From positions 464,501 through 528,500 of the forward strand of contig NZ_CP050695.1 in assembly GCF_012044895.1 (NCBI RefSeq): a DNA stretch of 64,000 nt. The letters are read 5' to 3'. Under the pieces are notes generated by a model, which saw nothing but the letters and a program-made list of their open reading frames with translations, was not told the origin of the DNA and made no database searches. How positions within the stretch are numbered: the stretch's first letter is position 1; each line of letters begins with the position of its first letter. This document shows positions 9,331 through 16,573 of the stretch, one piece after another. Source of the DNA: Aquisalimonas sp. 2447. Lineage in GTDB: Bacteria; Pseudomonadota; Gammaproteobacteria; Nitrococcales; Aquisalimonadaceae. The translations under genes were made by a program, and so were the position numbers.

Positions 9331-9771
9331 ATGTTGTCACTTACACGGGCGATTGTGCTTGCGGTCGGCCTCGCCATGTCCGGGACTGGGCTGGCGCTGA
9401 ACACGCAAAGCAACTCGGGGATCGGCAATCAGCAGAGCCAAATCGGCGGCACGACCCAAAACCAAAATACGTTCGGCAACACGAACCAGAACCAGAGCCA
9501 ACTTGGAAATACTCCACAGAGCGGGAGCACGTTCGGGAATACGACCAATGACCTGAATTCTGGGAACCAGTACCGGACCACGCCGAATTCCCAGGGCGGG
9601 ACGACCACACGCGGACACAACCCGAGCACCGGGTCCACGTGGACCAACCGTTCCGATGGCCAAGGCAATCAAAGCGGGATCGACTCGGACGGTAACCGTT
9701 GGCAGTACAATAATTCCACTGGCACTTATCAGAACTTCGGTACTGGGGAAACGCGCCAGCACGGCCGCTAA
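9331..9771 (+). CDS. Secreted Asn/Gln/Gly/Thr-rich low-complexity protein
   Basis: A 146-residue protein with an N-terminal signal peptide (LTRAIVLAVGLAMSGTGLA) and a mature part made almost wholly of N, Q, G, S and T. It has imperfect repeats built on T-F/L-G-N-T and N-Q-N-Q, as in TQNQNTFGNTNQNQSQLGNT. The C-terminal 30 residues are less repetitive (RWQYNNSTGTYQNFGTG). The ATG at 9331 has AGAGG eight bases upstream. Composition recalls bacterial amyloid or surface-fibre subunits, but no curli or other named repeat is recognised. It is a single gene with no secretion partner nearby. Confidence 0.6.
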   Translation: MLSLTRAIVLAVGLAMSGTGLALNTQSNSGIGNQQSQIGGTTQNQNTFGNTNQNQSQLGNTPQSGSTFGNTTNDLNSGNQYRTTPNSQGGTTTRGHNPSTGSTWTNRSDGQGNQSGIDSDGNRWQYNNSTGTYQNFGTGETRQHGR

Positions 9772-9968
9772 CGGACAGATTCCTTAGACAGGGACGTCTA
9801 ACACTTAGCTCGACACCGCGACCCCAGGCCACCGGAGAATCATTGGGCCTGCTGCGACGTCGAGCTTCGCAACCCGCTGCACGTCTAAGCTTGACCGCAT
9901 CCCGTTCATAGCCTCTGCTTGTCCAAGACGCCCGCGGCAGTCCAAGAATCTAGCCAGAGCCCTATCAT

Positions 9969-10589
9969 TCAATCAATGTGGGCCCCTAGCCAGTCCTGTG
10001 CACGCATTTGCGCCTCCGAGATTTCATCAGAACTCATTAGGGTCGCTAATGATTCCCGTGCCTCTGATGCCTCATCGAACCCAAGCGCAGTGGCAACATT
10101 CGCCCATTTGTGAGCCTGAATAAGATCTACTGGCGCGCCGAGGCCCTCTGCATACATGTAAGCAAGTTCAACAGCCGCTTCTGGCAATCCCGTCTTTGCG
10201 GCTCGACGATACCATTCAGCGGCTTCATGATAGTGTTGAGCAACTCCTTCACCGTCGAAGTGCATCTGTCCTAGGCGTAGCTGTGCCGGCCCGTATTGTT
10301 GCTCCGCTGCTTTCATGTACCAGCTCGCTGCTTTTTGCCGGTTTCGGGTAATGCCATCACCGGCATAATACATATCGCCCAGATCTGTCTGAGCGGGGGC
10401 GTGGCCGCCTTCTGCGGCTTTCCTGTAGTAGCTGGCCGCTTTAGCGTAGTCTCCCTCTTCGTAAGCCATAACGCCGTTCCAGTGAGAACGAACTATATCG
10501 GGCTCTCCCCAGTGGGCATCCGGCTCCGCTTTTGCATCGGTTACTGGGATTAGAAGGCAAAACGCTATCGTGGCAACTCGACCAAACAC
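9969..10589 (-). CDS. Periplasmic Sel1-repeat protein
   Basis: A 206-residue protein with a signal peptide (cut near DAKA/EP) and four consecutive Sel1/TPR-like repeats. These are visible as YEEGDYAKAASYYRKAAEGG, DLGDMYYAGDGI, LRLGQMHFDGEGVA and LAYMYAEGLGAPVDLIQA. Such repeats form a superhelical protein-binding surface; partners are unknown here. The start is a GTG at 10589 preceded by AAGGGG at the right distance; the nearby ATG at 10594 opens only a short frame. It is the only minus-strand gene in this part of the island apart from the SRAP gene. Confidence 0.75.
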   Translation of the reverse strand: MFGRVATIAFCLLIPVTDAKAEPDAHWGEPDIVRSHWNGVMAYEEGDYAKAASYYRKAAEGGHAPAQTDLGDMYYAGDGITRNRQKAASWYMKAAEQQYGPAQLRLGQMHFDGEGVAQHYHEAAEWYRRAAKTGLPEAAVELAYMYAEGLGAPVDLIQAHKWANVATALGFDEASEARESLATLMSSDEISEAQMRAQDWLGAHID

Positions 10590-10827
10590 TTCATCGCCCC
10601 TTGAATGGCTAGCTACTTGAGTATAGTTAACTGGTGATGTCCGCGTCCTCTACGGTCTTCCGCTTAGCCTGAGATCCGCTTGATGCGAACGGCGGCGCCG
10701 TTGATCAGTCAGACGCGGGCGAAGAAGAAGGCGGTGGATCAACCCGGCCATCCTGGTGCGGTGGGCGAGACACTGACCACGCGATTGTGCCAACCTTTGC
10801 ACCGATCTCAGACAGGGACGGCGTGAC

Positions 10828-11547
10828 GTGATCGACAGCTCCCAACTACTGGAAATCTTCTGGCGCCAGGCGGGCTGGGTGGTGCCCGCTGCGCTCCTGA
10901 TCAGCGGTCTAAAGCTGGCGGCCGCGCCAAAGCTCAAGGGGCTGGTCGGCGAGCTGGCGATTCGTGCCCGACTAAAGGGGCTCGCGACGGACGAACTCCA
11001 CGACTGCATTCTCCCCGATGGCCGTGGCGGGATGACCCAGGTTGATCATCTCTACCTGACTGGCAAGGGTGTCCACGTGATTGAGACCAAGAACTACGGT
11101 GGTCGGATCTTTGGCACCGCCAAGCAGAAGACCTGGACGCAGCGCGTCGGTCGGCGCTCAATCCAAGTTCAGAACCCTCTGCGCCAGAACTGGGGTCACG
11201 TTCAGGCTGTGAAGGCACTGGTGGGAGACCGTGCGCCTGTGCATGGTCACGTTGTTGTTGGTGGCCGCGCGCAGTTCCCTAAGGGGGAGCCAGCGGGTGT
11301 TCAACGCCCCCGGGAACTTGCGGCGGAGTTCCGGGCCGGTGAAGGCGAAAGCCCGCTCCCCACGGAATGGACATTGGCGTGGAAAGAAGTTCGGGCTGCG
11401 GTGCGACTTGATCCGTCCGCACGAAAGGCTCACCGAGCAGCACTGACTCGCAAGCACGGCTTAGACAAGGCGACCTTGGGCGGTACGGTCATGGTCGCTG
11501 CAGGTGTCCTTATGAGTGTCTTTTACCTGCTTTCCACCCAGAATTGA
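10828..11547 (+). CDS. NERD-domain (nuclease-related) membrane protein
   Basis: A 239-residue protein with a hydrophobic segment at residues 16-32, a NERD domain at about 38-150 (KGLVGELAIRARLKG, QVDHLYLTGKGVHVIETKNYGG) and a second membrane segment at the extreme C-terminus. The D-x-ETKN pattern matches the predicted PD-(D/E)xK-like core of NERD proteins, so nuclease or DNA-binding activity is likely but unproved. The start is GTG at 10828. It is one of several predicted nucleases in the island. Confidence 0.75.
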   Translation: MIDSSQLLEIFWRQAGWVVPAALLISGLKLAAAPKLKGLVGELAIRARLKGLATDELHDCILPDGRGGMTQVDHLYLTGKGVHVIETKNYGGRIFGTAKQKTWTQRVGRRSIQVQNPLRQNWGHVQAVKALVGDRAPVHGHVVVGGRAQFPKGEPAGVQRPRELAAEFRAGEGESPLPTEWTLAWKEVRAAVRLDPSARKAHRAALTRKHGLDKATLGGTVMVAAGVLMSVFYLLSTQN

Positions 11548-11865
11548 TGAAGTTGCACAGACAGGCGAACGCTTCAGTTCATCTCCTATCCTGATAGTCA
11601 ATAGGCAACACGGGATTTGCCTATTCGTAGGGGTGACTGACCGACTCGTTACGGCCTGGGCCTCCGCCGATAGGCACACCTTTTCTACAGGGTGCGGAGC
11701 ATGTCGAATGATTGGTTGGTGTTGATCCGCATTTGCGGACTAGACTTTCGCAGGTTCGCCCCCGGCCTGCAGAACGCCCGTTGACTGCGAGGTGTCATCA
11801 CATCGATACATTGATGGAATGTCGGTTCCGGCGGCCAACGATTGTTAAGTGGAGGTACGAGCAGA
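11548..11865. other. Intergenic stretch, no gene recognised
   Basis: 318 bases between the NERD gene and the GIY-YIG-like gene. No convincing coding frame, tRNA or clear terminator is seen. The last bases hold GTGGAGG upstream of the ATG at 11866. Confidence 0.3.
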
Positions 11866-12354
11866 ATGAAGTACTCTGAATGCGTTCTATGCGTTGACGC
11901 TCTTCTTAAATCGAAGCTGATTTTGTCCGACTACCCCAACGCTTCTATCGGGGAGCCAGTGCCGGATTGTTCTCCGCTTACATCCGAAGAGAACCCCCGC
12001 GTTCCGCGAGGAGGGTTCGGCCGAGAGAGTGGAGTATATTTCATTTGTAGTGCCGACCGGAACGTGTACTACGTCGGGAAAGCTACGCGAAAAAATCTCC
12101 ACGAAGAAATTTGGGGGAAACTCTCCACCCCAGAGGTGGATGATCAAGGCTACCGCCAATACCCTAAGAACTACTTTCGATTGCGCGAGTCGCTGCCATT
12201 CACCTGCCGGGATGCAGTAACGAGCGGAAACGTACGTCTAGGAGTCGTCACCATCACGGAGCCGGCTCTCGCATCTCTCGCGGAAGTGTACGTCCAATCG
12301 ATTTATCTGGCGCGCGAAGGTTGTTTGCCGCCGCTTAACTCGCGCATCGGTTAG
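11866..12354 (+). CDS. GIY-YIG-like domain protein
   Basis: A 162-residue protein. Residues about 52-140 resemble a GIY-YIG nuclease fold: GVYFI as the first strand, VYYVGKATRKNL as the YIG strand and helix, and a later Glu in ITEPALASLAEVYVQ that could bind the metal, followed by LPPLNSRIG. The N-terminal 50 residues are not recognised. Whether it cuts DNA is uncertain because spacing around the helix is unusual. The ATG at 11866 is preferred over an upstream in-frame start because of the GGAGG at 11854-11858, though spacing is long. Confidence 0.5.
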   Translation: MKYSECVLCVDALLKSKLILSDYPNASIGEPVPDCSPLTSEENPRVPRGGFGRESGVYFICSADRNVYYVGKATRKNLHEEIWGKLSTPEVDDQGYRQYPKNYFRLRESLPFTCRDAVTSGNVRLGVVTITEPALASLAEVYVQSIYLAREGCLPPLNSRIG

Positions 12355-12714
12355 TGGATCATAAAGCCGTCACAGTTGACTGGGTTCCCGCTGATTCCAT
12401 CCAGAACGTCCCGTACACGTTGTTGGGTATCAAGCCGGATGCCCGAGACTCAGAAAAAATGACGGTTCTGCGCAGTGAGTAGCTCTGACTACCGTAGCTT
12501 GCGGTTCTGACCGGGAACCCAGCGGTGTCCGGATACTGCGGCCGGCTCATTTGCGTTGGGTACCCCCGATCGGGGAGGCCTATGCTCCTAACGCTCTGGC
12601 GTCGCGTGATGCTGGGTATGGCGAAGGCCCCGAACGGTTGCCCGATCAGAAAATAATGGTAGCTTTACCGTAAGCTCTGAATGAATGAGCCGTCACTGTG
12701 ACAAGGAGGTCTGC
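12355..12714. other. Intergenic region with an 11-bp inverted repeat 121 bases apart
   Basis: 360 bases with no convincing gene. CTGGGTTCCCG at 12380-12390 is matched by its exact complement CGGGAACCCAG at 12512-12522. Just before the next gene is AGCTTTACCGTAAGCT (5-bp arms). The AAGGAGG at its right end is the ribosome-binding site of the CsrA-like gene. Confidence 0.35.
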
Positions 12715-12915
12715 ATGCTCGCTATCACCCGCCGCACCAACGCCGAAGAAGCCCTCTGGATTGGGGATAATGTTCGGATCCGCCTGGCTCCCGGCCGCTC
12801 ACCAAATCAGGTCCGAATCATCATCGAGGCCCCCCGGGAAGTGAACATCGTCCGGGAAGAACTCCTGGGCCGTGCGGACCCTAGCGACGACACGGAGTCC
12901 GCCGACGCGGTCTGA
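12715..12915 (+). CDS. CsrA/RsmA-like RNA-binding regulator (divergent island copy)
   Basis: A 66-residue protein that matches CsrA from end to end: MLAITRR for the usual MLILTRR, IGDNVRIRL, NQVRIIIEAPREVNIVREEL with the Arg of the RNA-binding face retained. Compared with ordinary CsrA it has about five extra residues (NAEEA) before IGD and a different acidic tail. CsrA dimers bind GGA motifs in mRNA leaders and block or promote translation. The ATG has a perfect AAGGAGG. Its location in an island suggests an accessory regulator of element or host genes rather than the housekeeping copy. Confidence 0.8.
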   Translation: MLAITRRTNAEEALWIGDNVRIRLAPGRSPNQVRIIIEAPREVNIVREELLGRADPSDDTESADAV

Positions 12916-12994
12916 TCGCAGGCCGGTCGGCGGTGGCCGACTGGCCGGGGCATTGCGCCCCTGAGCGCCGTGCCGAAATCCACCGCCGTGCCGT

Positions 12995-13663
12995 TCAGGC
13001 GACCCTCTCCAGGAGGGTCGCCTCGTTGTTGCGCGGGGAGTTCACGCGCGTGCTGACCGGATATGCGTCCATCTGCTCCGCCGGCAACGTCACCAGTGCG
13101 GCGCGCGCCTGGTCGGTGCCTCCCTCCAGCCAGGCGGCGGTATCGTCGGGCAGCAGCATGGCGGGCATCCGCGCCTTGGCATGGATTTCCGCGACCATGG
13201 GATTGGCCGGCACCGTAATGATGGTGCAGGACTCGACGGCAGTGCCGTCCTGTGCGCTGGATGACTCCCAGAGACCCGCGAAGGCGAACGGCTCGCCGCC
13301 GGCGAGGCGGATGAAGTAGGGCTGTTTCCCGCTGTCGGTCTGCTGCCACTCGTAGTAGCCGATCGCCGGGATGATGCAACGCTGACCTTTGCGCCACGGC
13401 GCACGATATGTGGCGGCCGTTTCGATGGTCTCCGACCTTGCGTTGATGGTGCTGTACTTCGTGGGCTGCCCATGCGCCCACGGCGGGATCAGGCCCCAGC
13501 GGAGCATGTCGCCATGGCGGGCGCCATCCGCGACTCTGGCGGCGGGTATGGACTGGGTCGGGGCGACGTTGTAGCTGGCGAAGTCATGCCGCCAGTTGCG
13601 CGGTATCACGTTGAACGCCGCCTCGATGGCCGCCTCGGTCTTGGTCACGAACCGTCCGCACAT
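12995..13663 (-). CDS. SRAP domain protein (YedK/HMCES family)
   Basis: A 222-residue protein beginning MCGRF, so Cys2 becomes the N-terminal residue that forms the covalent link to abasic sites in single-stranded DNA. Other SRAP landmarks are present: YNVAPTQ, LRWGLIPPWA, INARSET, CIIPAIGYYEW and EIHAKARMP with the conserved His. The family protects abasic ssDNA during replication; copies also occur in phages and islands. Longer reading frames upstream are not needed, since the MCGRF start is obligatory for chemistry. It is transcribed against its neighbours. Confidence 0.9.
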   Translation of the reverse strand: MCGRFVTKTEAAIEAAFNVIPRNWRHDFASYNVAPTQSIPAARVADGARHGDMLRWGLIPPWAHGQPTKYSTINARSETIETAATYRAPWRKGQRCIIPAIGYYEWQQTDSGKQPYFIRLAGGEPFAFAGLWESSSAQDGTAVESCTIITVPANPMVAEIHAKARMPAMLLPDDTAAWLEGGTDQARAALVTLPAEQMDAYPVSTRVNSPRNNEATLLERVA

Positions 13664-13768
13664 GACTGGCCTCCGTCGGGGAACGCATAGCGCAGAATGC
13701 CACACTGGCCGGCGGCGCGAAGCCGTGTCCTTGCCTTGCCCACCCGAACGCCACAGATATTGCAGAAC

Positions 13769-13783
13769 ATGACTATCAGTCAT
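13769..13783. promoter_or_regulatory. Small perfect inverted repeat, possible operator
   Basis: ATGACT-ATC-AGTCAT, a 6-bp perfect inverted repeat in the gap between the divergent SRAP gene and the next plus-strand gene. Position fits an operator; no repressor is identified. Confidence 0.3.
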
Positions 13784-13817
13784 ATTCTCTCGTCTCTGCC
13801 AATTAGAGGAGACAGGG

Positions 13818-14054
13818 ATGGACCCCTTGAACCCCGACCTACGCATCGCATCCCAGGCAGTCGACGGACTTCTCGGCCTGGCTGACGTGCTGTCGAACTC
13901 CCCGCATCCAGAAATCTGCCGCATCGCAAGCGCCGTCCGTCTCATGGCATTGCAGATCGACGAGGCCCACGGGCGCATCGCGCATGCAATGACCTCCAGT
14001 CCACCGGGACCGCTAGAGGAACAGGAGCGTCCTCTGGAATCCCGGCCGGAATAG
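13818..14054 (+). CDS. Hypothetical 78-residue protein
   Basis: A small, probably helical soluble protein (DLRIASQAVDGLLGLADVL, ICRIASAVRLMALQIDEAHGRI) with a Pro/Glu-rich tail. The ATG is preceded by AGAGGAGA with good spacing, which is the main support for it being real. No family recognised. It lies divergent from the SRAP gene. Confidence 0.5.
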   Translation: MDPLNPDLRIASQAVDGLLGLADVLSNSPHPEICRIASAVRLMALQIDEAHGRIAHAMTSSPPGPLEEQERPLESRPE

Positions 14055-14110
14055 GCAAGGCCCGGATCGTAGCGCGCCCCAACCCTTATGGCGATTGTGC
14101 CTGCCGCTCC

Positions 14111-14241
14111 GGGCAGGAAAAGGCCAAGCCTTCGGTTGTCTGGCCGCTTAGCCGTTTCGCAATCCGCGCGGTTGTTGCCGGCCACGGCCTCTCCGGCGCG
14201 TCACCCCCCTGGTGCGCGGCCAGCCAAGCCTTTTCCTGCCC
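14111..14241. repeat. 131-bp segment bounded by 14-bp perfect inverted repeats
   Basis: GGGCAGGAAAAGGC at 14111-14124 and its exact complement GCCTTTTCCTGCCC at 14228-14241. CCGCTC lies just outside each arm (14104-14109 and 14243-14248). No coding frame is convincing inside. The size and terminal arms are like a miniature inverted-repeat element; a large RNA hairpin is the alternative. Confidence 0.4.
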
Positions 14242-14325
14242 TCCGCTCTAGGCATGTGGCCCGTAAGGGGTTGCGGCGCCGGTGTGTTCGGCGTCTCCAC
14301 AAAGCCAAGCGGAGAGGAGGTGGCT

Positions 14326-14697
14326 ATGTCGGGCGGAAACGAAGCGGCAATGGTGGTCCGGGCCGGGCGCGGTCTTGGCGGTATCCCGCTCACAGCGGTC
14401 TGGTGGCGGCGCGTGGTCGGGTCGGCCCTGGCGTCCGGCGCCTGTCGGTGGCGTCTGCGGGGGTCCGGGCGTTCCTTCTCCGGGGTGGTGGTCATGGCGG
14501 CGTTTCCGTCGCGCGCCGAGGCCTGGGCCTTCGCCCGGGGCTGGGGGTGGTGGTGTGGCTGCCGGGTGGCGCTGCGGCCGCGCCGCTCCGGTGGCGTGCG
14601 GGTCTGGGCGGTCTCGGTGCCCGTGGCCGCCCCGGCGCGGTATGCACCTGCGCGGCGGCGTGGTGAGGGCGGTGCCGAGTGGGTGCCCCGTGGCTGA
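14326..14697 (+). CDS. Hypothetical protein, first gene before the SLOG gene
   Basis: A 123-residue Arg/Trp/Gly-rich protein, chosen because the ATG at 14326 sits behind a very strong GGAGAGGAGG. The C-terminal part from residue 57 (MAAFPSRAEAWAFARGWGWW) looks more protein-like and could begin at an internal ATG at 14494. The stop overlaps the GTG of the next gene by eight bases, suggesting translational coupling. No family recognised. Confidence 0.4.
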   Translation: MSGGNEAAMVVRAGRGLGGIPLTAVWWRRVVGSALASGACRWRLRGSGRSFSGVVVMAAFPSRAEAWAFARGWGWWCGCRVALRPRRSGGVRVWAVSVPVAAPARYAPARRRGEGGAEWVPRG

Positions 14698-15244
14698 GTC
14701 GGTGGCCATTGCCGGGCCCCGGCGCCTTCCCGCTTGGGCTCTGGCTGAGGTAGAGGCCGTCGCCGTGGGGCTCGTGCGGGCCGGGTTCAGCCTGTCGGTG
14801 GGCTGCAGCCAGGGCGCCGATGCCGCGGCGATCCGGGCCGCGGGTCCGGGCGCGTGTCGGGTGTTCGCCGCCTGGGGCCCGGGCGGTGCCGGAGCCGTAG
14901 GGGTGTCGGCGGTCCGCGAGGTGCTGGCGCACGGGAGTCACGGCGGCGCCGTCAACTGGTGGGCCGGCGGTGGCGCGGAGGTTCCGGCCCGCGTCCGCCT
15001 CGCGCGGCGCACCCGCGCAGTGGTGGCGTCGGCCAGCCGCGCCGTGGTGGTCTGGCTGGCGTCCGGCTCCTCCGGGTCCCTGCTGGCGGCCAGGGCAGCC
15101 GCCGCCGCCGGCCTACCGGTGGTCGCGTTCCCCGTTGCCGGCGAGTTGCCCTCCCTCGGCGCAGGCCACTGGTCCGGAGGTCTGTCGGGGTGCTGGAGCC
15201 GGGCCCGGCGCTGGGAGCAACTGCCTGATATGCTTGAGACATGA
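14690..15244 (+). CDS. DprA-like SLOG (Rossmann-fold) protein
   Basis: A 184-residue protein with the pattern of SLOG-superfamily folds: VAIAGPRRLP as first strand and loop, GFSLSVGCSQGADAAAIRAA as the glycine-rich nucleotide-site segment, then VVVWLASGSSGSLLAARAAAAAGLPVVAFP. In DprA this fold binds single-stranded DNA; in other members it binds nucleotides, including defence signals. The very Ala/Gly-rich composition follows the local G+C. The GTG start overlaps the preceding stop; an ATG at 14642 in frame is an alternative. The gene precedes the recombination operon and could serve ssDNA handling. Confidence 0.55.
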   Translation: MAESVAIAGPRRLPAWALAEVEAVAVGLVRAGFSLSVGCSQGADAAAIRAAGPGACRVFAAWGPGGAGAVGVSAVREVLAHGSHGGAVNWWAGGGAEVPARVRLARRTRAVVASASRAVVVWLASGSSGSLLAARAAAAAGLPVVAFPVAGELPSLGAGHWSGGLSGCWSRARRWEQLPDMLET

Positions 15245-15267
15245 CCGAAAAGCATATAAAATATGCC
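15228..15267 (+). promoter_or_regulatory. Promoter with embedded inverted-repeat operator for the recombination operon
   Basis: TTGAGA (15234-15239), 17-base spacer, TAAAAT (15257-15262): a good sigma70-type promoter. ATATGCTT at 15228-15235 and its exact complement AAGCATAT at 15250-15257 overlap both promoter boxes, and a further ATATGC follows at 15261-15266. This is the layout expected for a repressor-controlled early promoter. It lies directly ahead of the operon 15293-19628. Confidence 0.6.
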
Positions 15268-15292
15268 TAAAAGGGATTCAGAGAGGAAGCCG

Positions 15293-15484
15293 ATGAACTG
15301 GCAGGCGCTGGTGGAGCAGGAAAGGCAGTGGGTCGAACTGTTCACGGAGGCAGAGGCCGTCGCTTCCGGGCGGTCTGACCGGCTCCCATCACGGGAGCAC
15401 CTTATGGCGGCGCTGCGGTTTGGGTCAGTGCCGGAAACGCGGCGGGAAAAGCCTGAGTGGGACGGCGCCGGCGATCCCTTCTGA
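15293..15484 (+). CDS. Hypothetical 63-residue protein
   Basis: First gene after the putative early promoter. A small charged, helical protein (MNWQALVEQERQWVELFTEA). The ATG at 15293 has GAGAGGAAG upstream; the ATG at 15263 is too close to the promoter to be preferred. No family recognised. It is probably an accessory gene of the integrative element. Confidence 0.5.
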   Translation: MNWQALVEQERQWVELFTEAEAVASGRSDRLPSREHLMAALRFGSVPETRREKPEWDGAGDPF

Positions 15485-15514
15485 TCCATGGCGCGTAACG
15501 AGAGGGAGGCAAGG

Positions 15515-15736
15515 ATGGCGAACATTCATTTGCATAACGTTGATCAGGTCAATGCGGAGGAGGTCCGGTTCTTTCCCTCGAAAGGGCCGGACAGGTGCTT
15601 CTGGAGCCGCACAATCACGCTGGAGACCAGCGAGGGTGTCACCCATGTGACGTTGTTCAGTTCCGAGGGGCCGGAGAAGCTCCGGTTTCCCGGTGAACGC
15701 ACGACGGCCCGTTCCGAGAGTTCGGCCGTCGCTTGA
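15515..15736 (+). CDS. Hypothetical 73-residue protein
   Basis: A small beta-rich protein (ANIHLHNVDQVNAEEVRFF, WSRTITLETSEGVTHVTLFS). The ATG at 15515 follows GAGGGAGG, stronger than the ATG at 15488. It is co-directional with, and 17 bases ahead of, the recombination gene. No family recognised; phage operons often carry such small proteins at this position. Confidence 0.5.
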   Translation: MANIHLHNVDQVNAEEVRFFPSKGPDRCFWSRTITLETSEGVTHVTLFSSEGPEKLRFPGERTTARSESSAVA

Positions 15737-15753
15737 TCCAAGGAGAGGAAGCC

Positions 15754-16518
15754 ATGTCCGCAGTCGTCGAGTACCACGAAACGAACCCGCACGAGGGCCG
15801 GGGCCTCCCGGTCGCAGTGAATCCGCTGGATCTTCCAGCGGAGCAGTTCCGCCAGGGCCTGGATCGCCGCAAGTCCAACCGCGCCGCACTCATGGAATGG
15901 GTCCGCTCCGCGCTGGTGGAGGGAGTGGACTACGGGTGCATCCCCACCAAACGAGGCCCGAGCAAACCCAGCCTGTGGAAGCCGGGCGCGGAGAAAATCT
16001 GCGGCATGCTGGGCATTACCGTCCACATGCCCACCCTGCACGAATACGAGCAGGCGGCACTCGGTGGGGTGGCCCTGCAGCACATCATCATCCGCTGTGA
16101 ACTCCACGACGCCCAGGGCCGCGTGGTGGCCGACGGGGTTGGGGCGCGCAGCCTCAAGCAGGACGGCGGCGACCTGAACAAGGCCCTGAAGATGGCCGGG
16201 AAGTCCGCGCACATTGACGCCACGCTCCGCATGGCCGGTCTGTCCGAGGTCTTCACGCAGGATCTCGAGGACATGGCGGGCCAGGGAAGCCAGCCGGTGT
16301 CCGAGTCGGCCACGGCGCCCGCCGCTGAGGCCACCATCAGCCAGAACCAGCACCGCCGCCTGGAGGCCCGAATCAAGGAACTCGGGCTCGACCGCGAGCG
16401 GGTGAAGTCCTGGGTTGTCCGTGCCACCAGGGGCCGCGTGCAGCACTTGGATCAACTCACGCCCCAGCTCTACAAGCGGGTAGACGAACGCCTGGAGGGG
16501 TGGGCGGCCAGCGCCTAG
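15754..16518 (+). CDS. Putative phage-type single-strand annealing/recombination protein
   Basis: A 254-residue protein. Residues 45-170 contain the segment SLWKPGAEKICGMLGI and later LNKALKMAGKSAHIDATLRMAG followed by FTQDLEDM, a pattern I associate with phage and plasmid proteins encoded beside exonucleases. The C-terminal 60 residues (QNQHRRLEARIKELGLDRERVKSWVVRATRGRV) resemble the small helical tail of ERF/Sak-like recombinases. No catalytic motif is visible. The strongest support is context: a RecE-like exonuclease follows within 56 bases and an SSB-like gene shortly after. The ATG at 15754 has AAGGAGAGGAAG upstream. It could be a Rad52-like annealase replacing RecT. Confidence 0.5.
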   Translation: MSAVVEYHETNPHEGRGLPVAVNPLDLPAEQFRQGLDRRKSNRAALMEWVRSALVEGVDYGCIPTKRGPSKPSLWKPGAEKICGMLGITVHMPTLHEYEQAALGGVALQHIIIRCELHDAQGRVVADGVGARSLKQDGGDLNKALKMAGKSAHIDATLRMAGLSEVFTQDLEDMAGQGSQPVSESATAPAAEATISQNQHRRLEARIKELGLDRERVKSWVVRATRGRVQHLDQLTPQLYKRVDERLEGWAASA

Positions 16519-16573
16519 CCAATGACCACAGCCCGGGCGAGCCGCGTCCGGGCGCTTTCACGGAGGAAACGCC

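Noticed and set aside
12359..12550. 63-codon minus-strand frame in the gap before the CsrA-like gene
   Set aside because: No ribosome-binding site or family; it covers the inverted repeat, which explains the odd sequence better.
14088..14666. 192-codon plus-strand frame overlapping the first SLOG-operon gene
   Set aside because: Crosses the 131-bp inverted-repeat element and has no ribosome-binding site; the frame from 14326 has a strong one.
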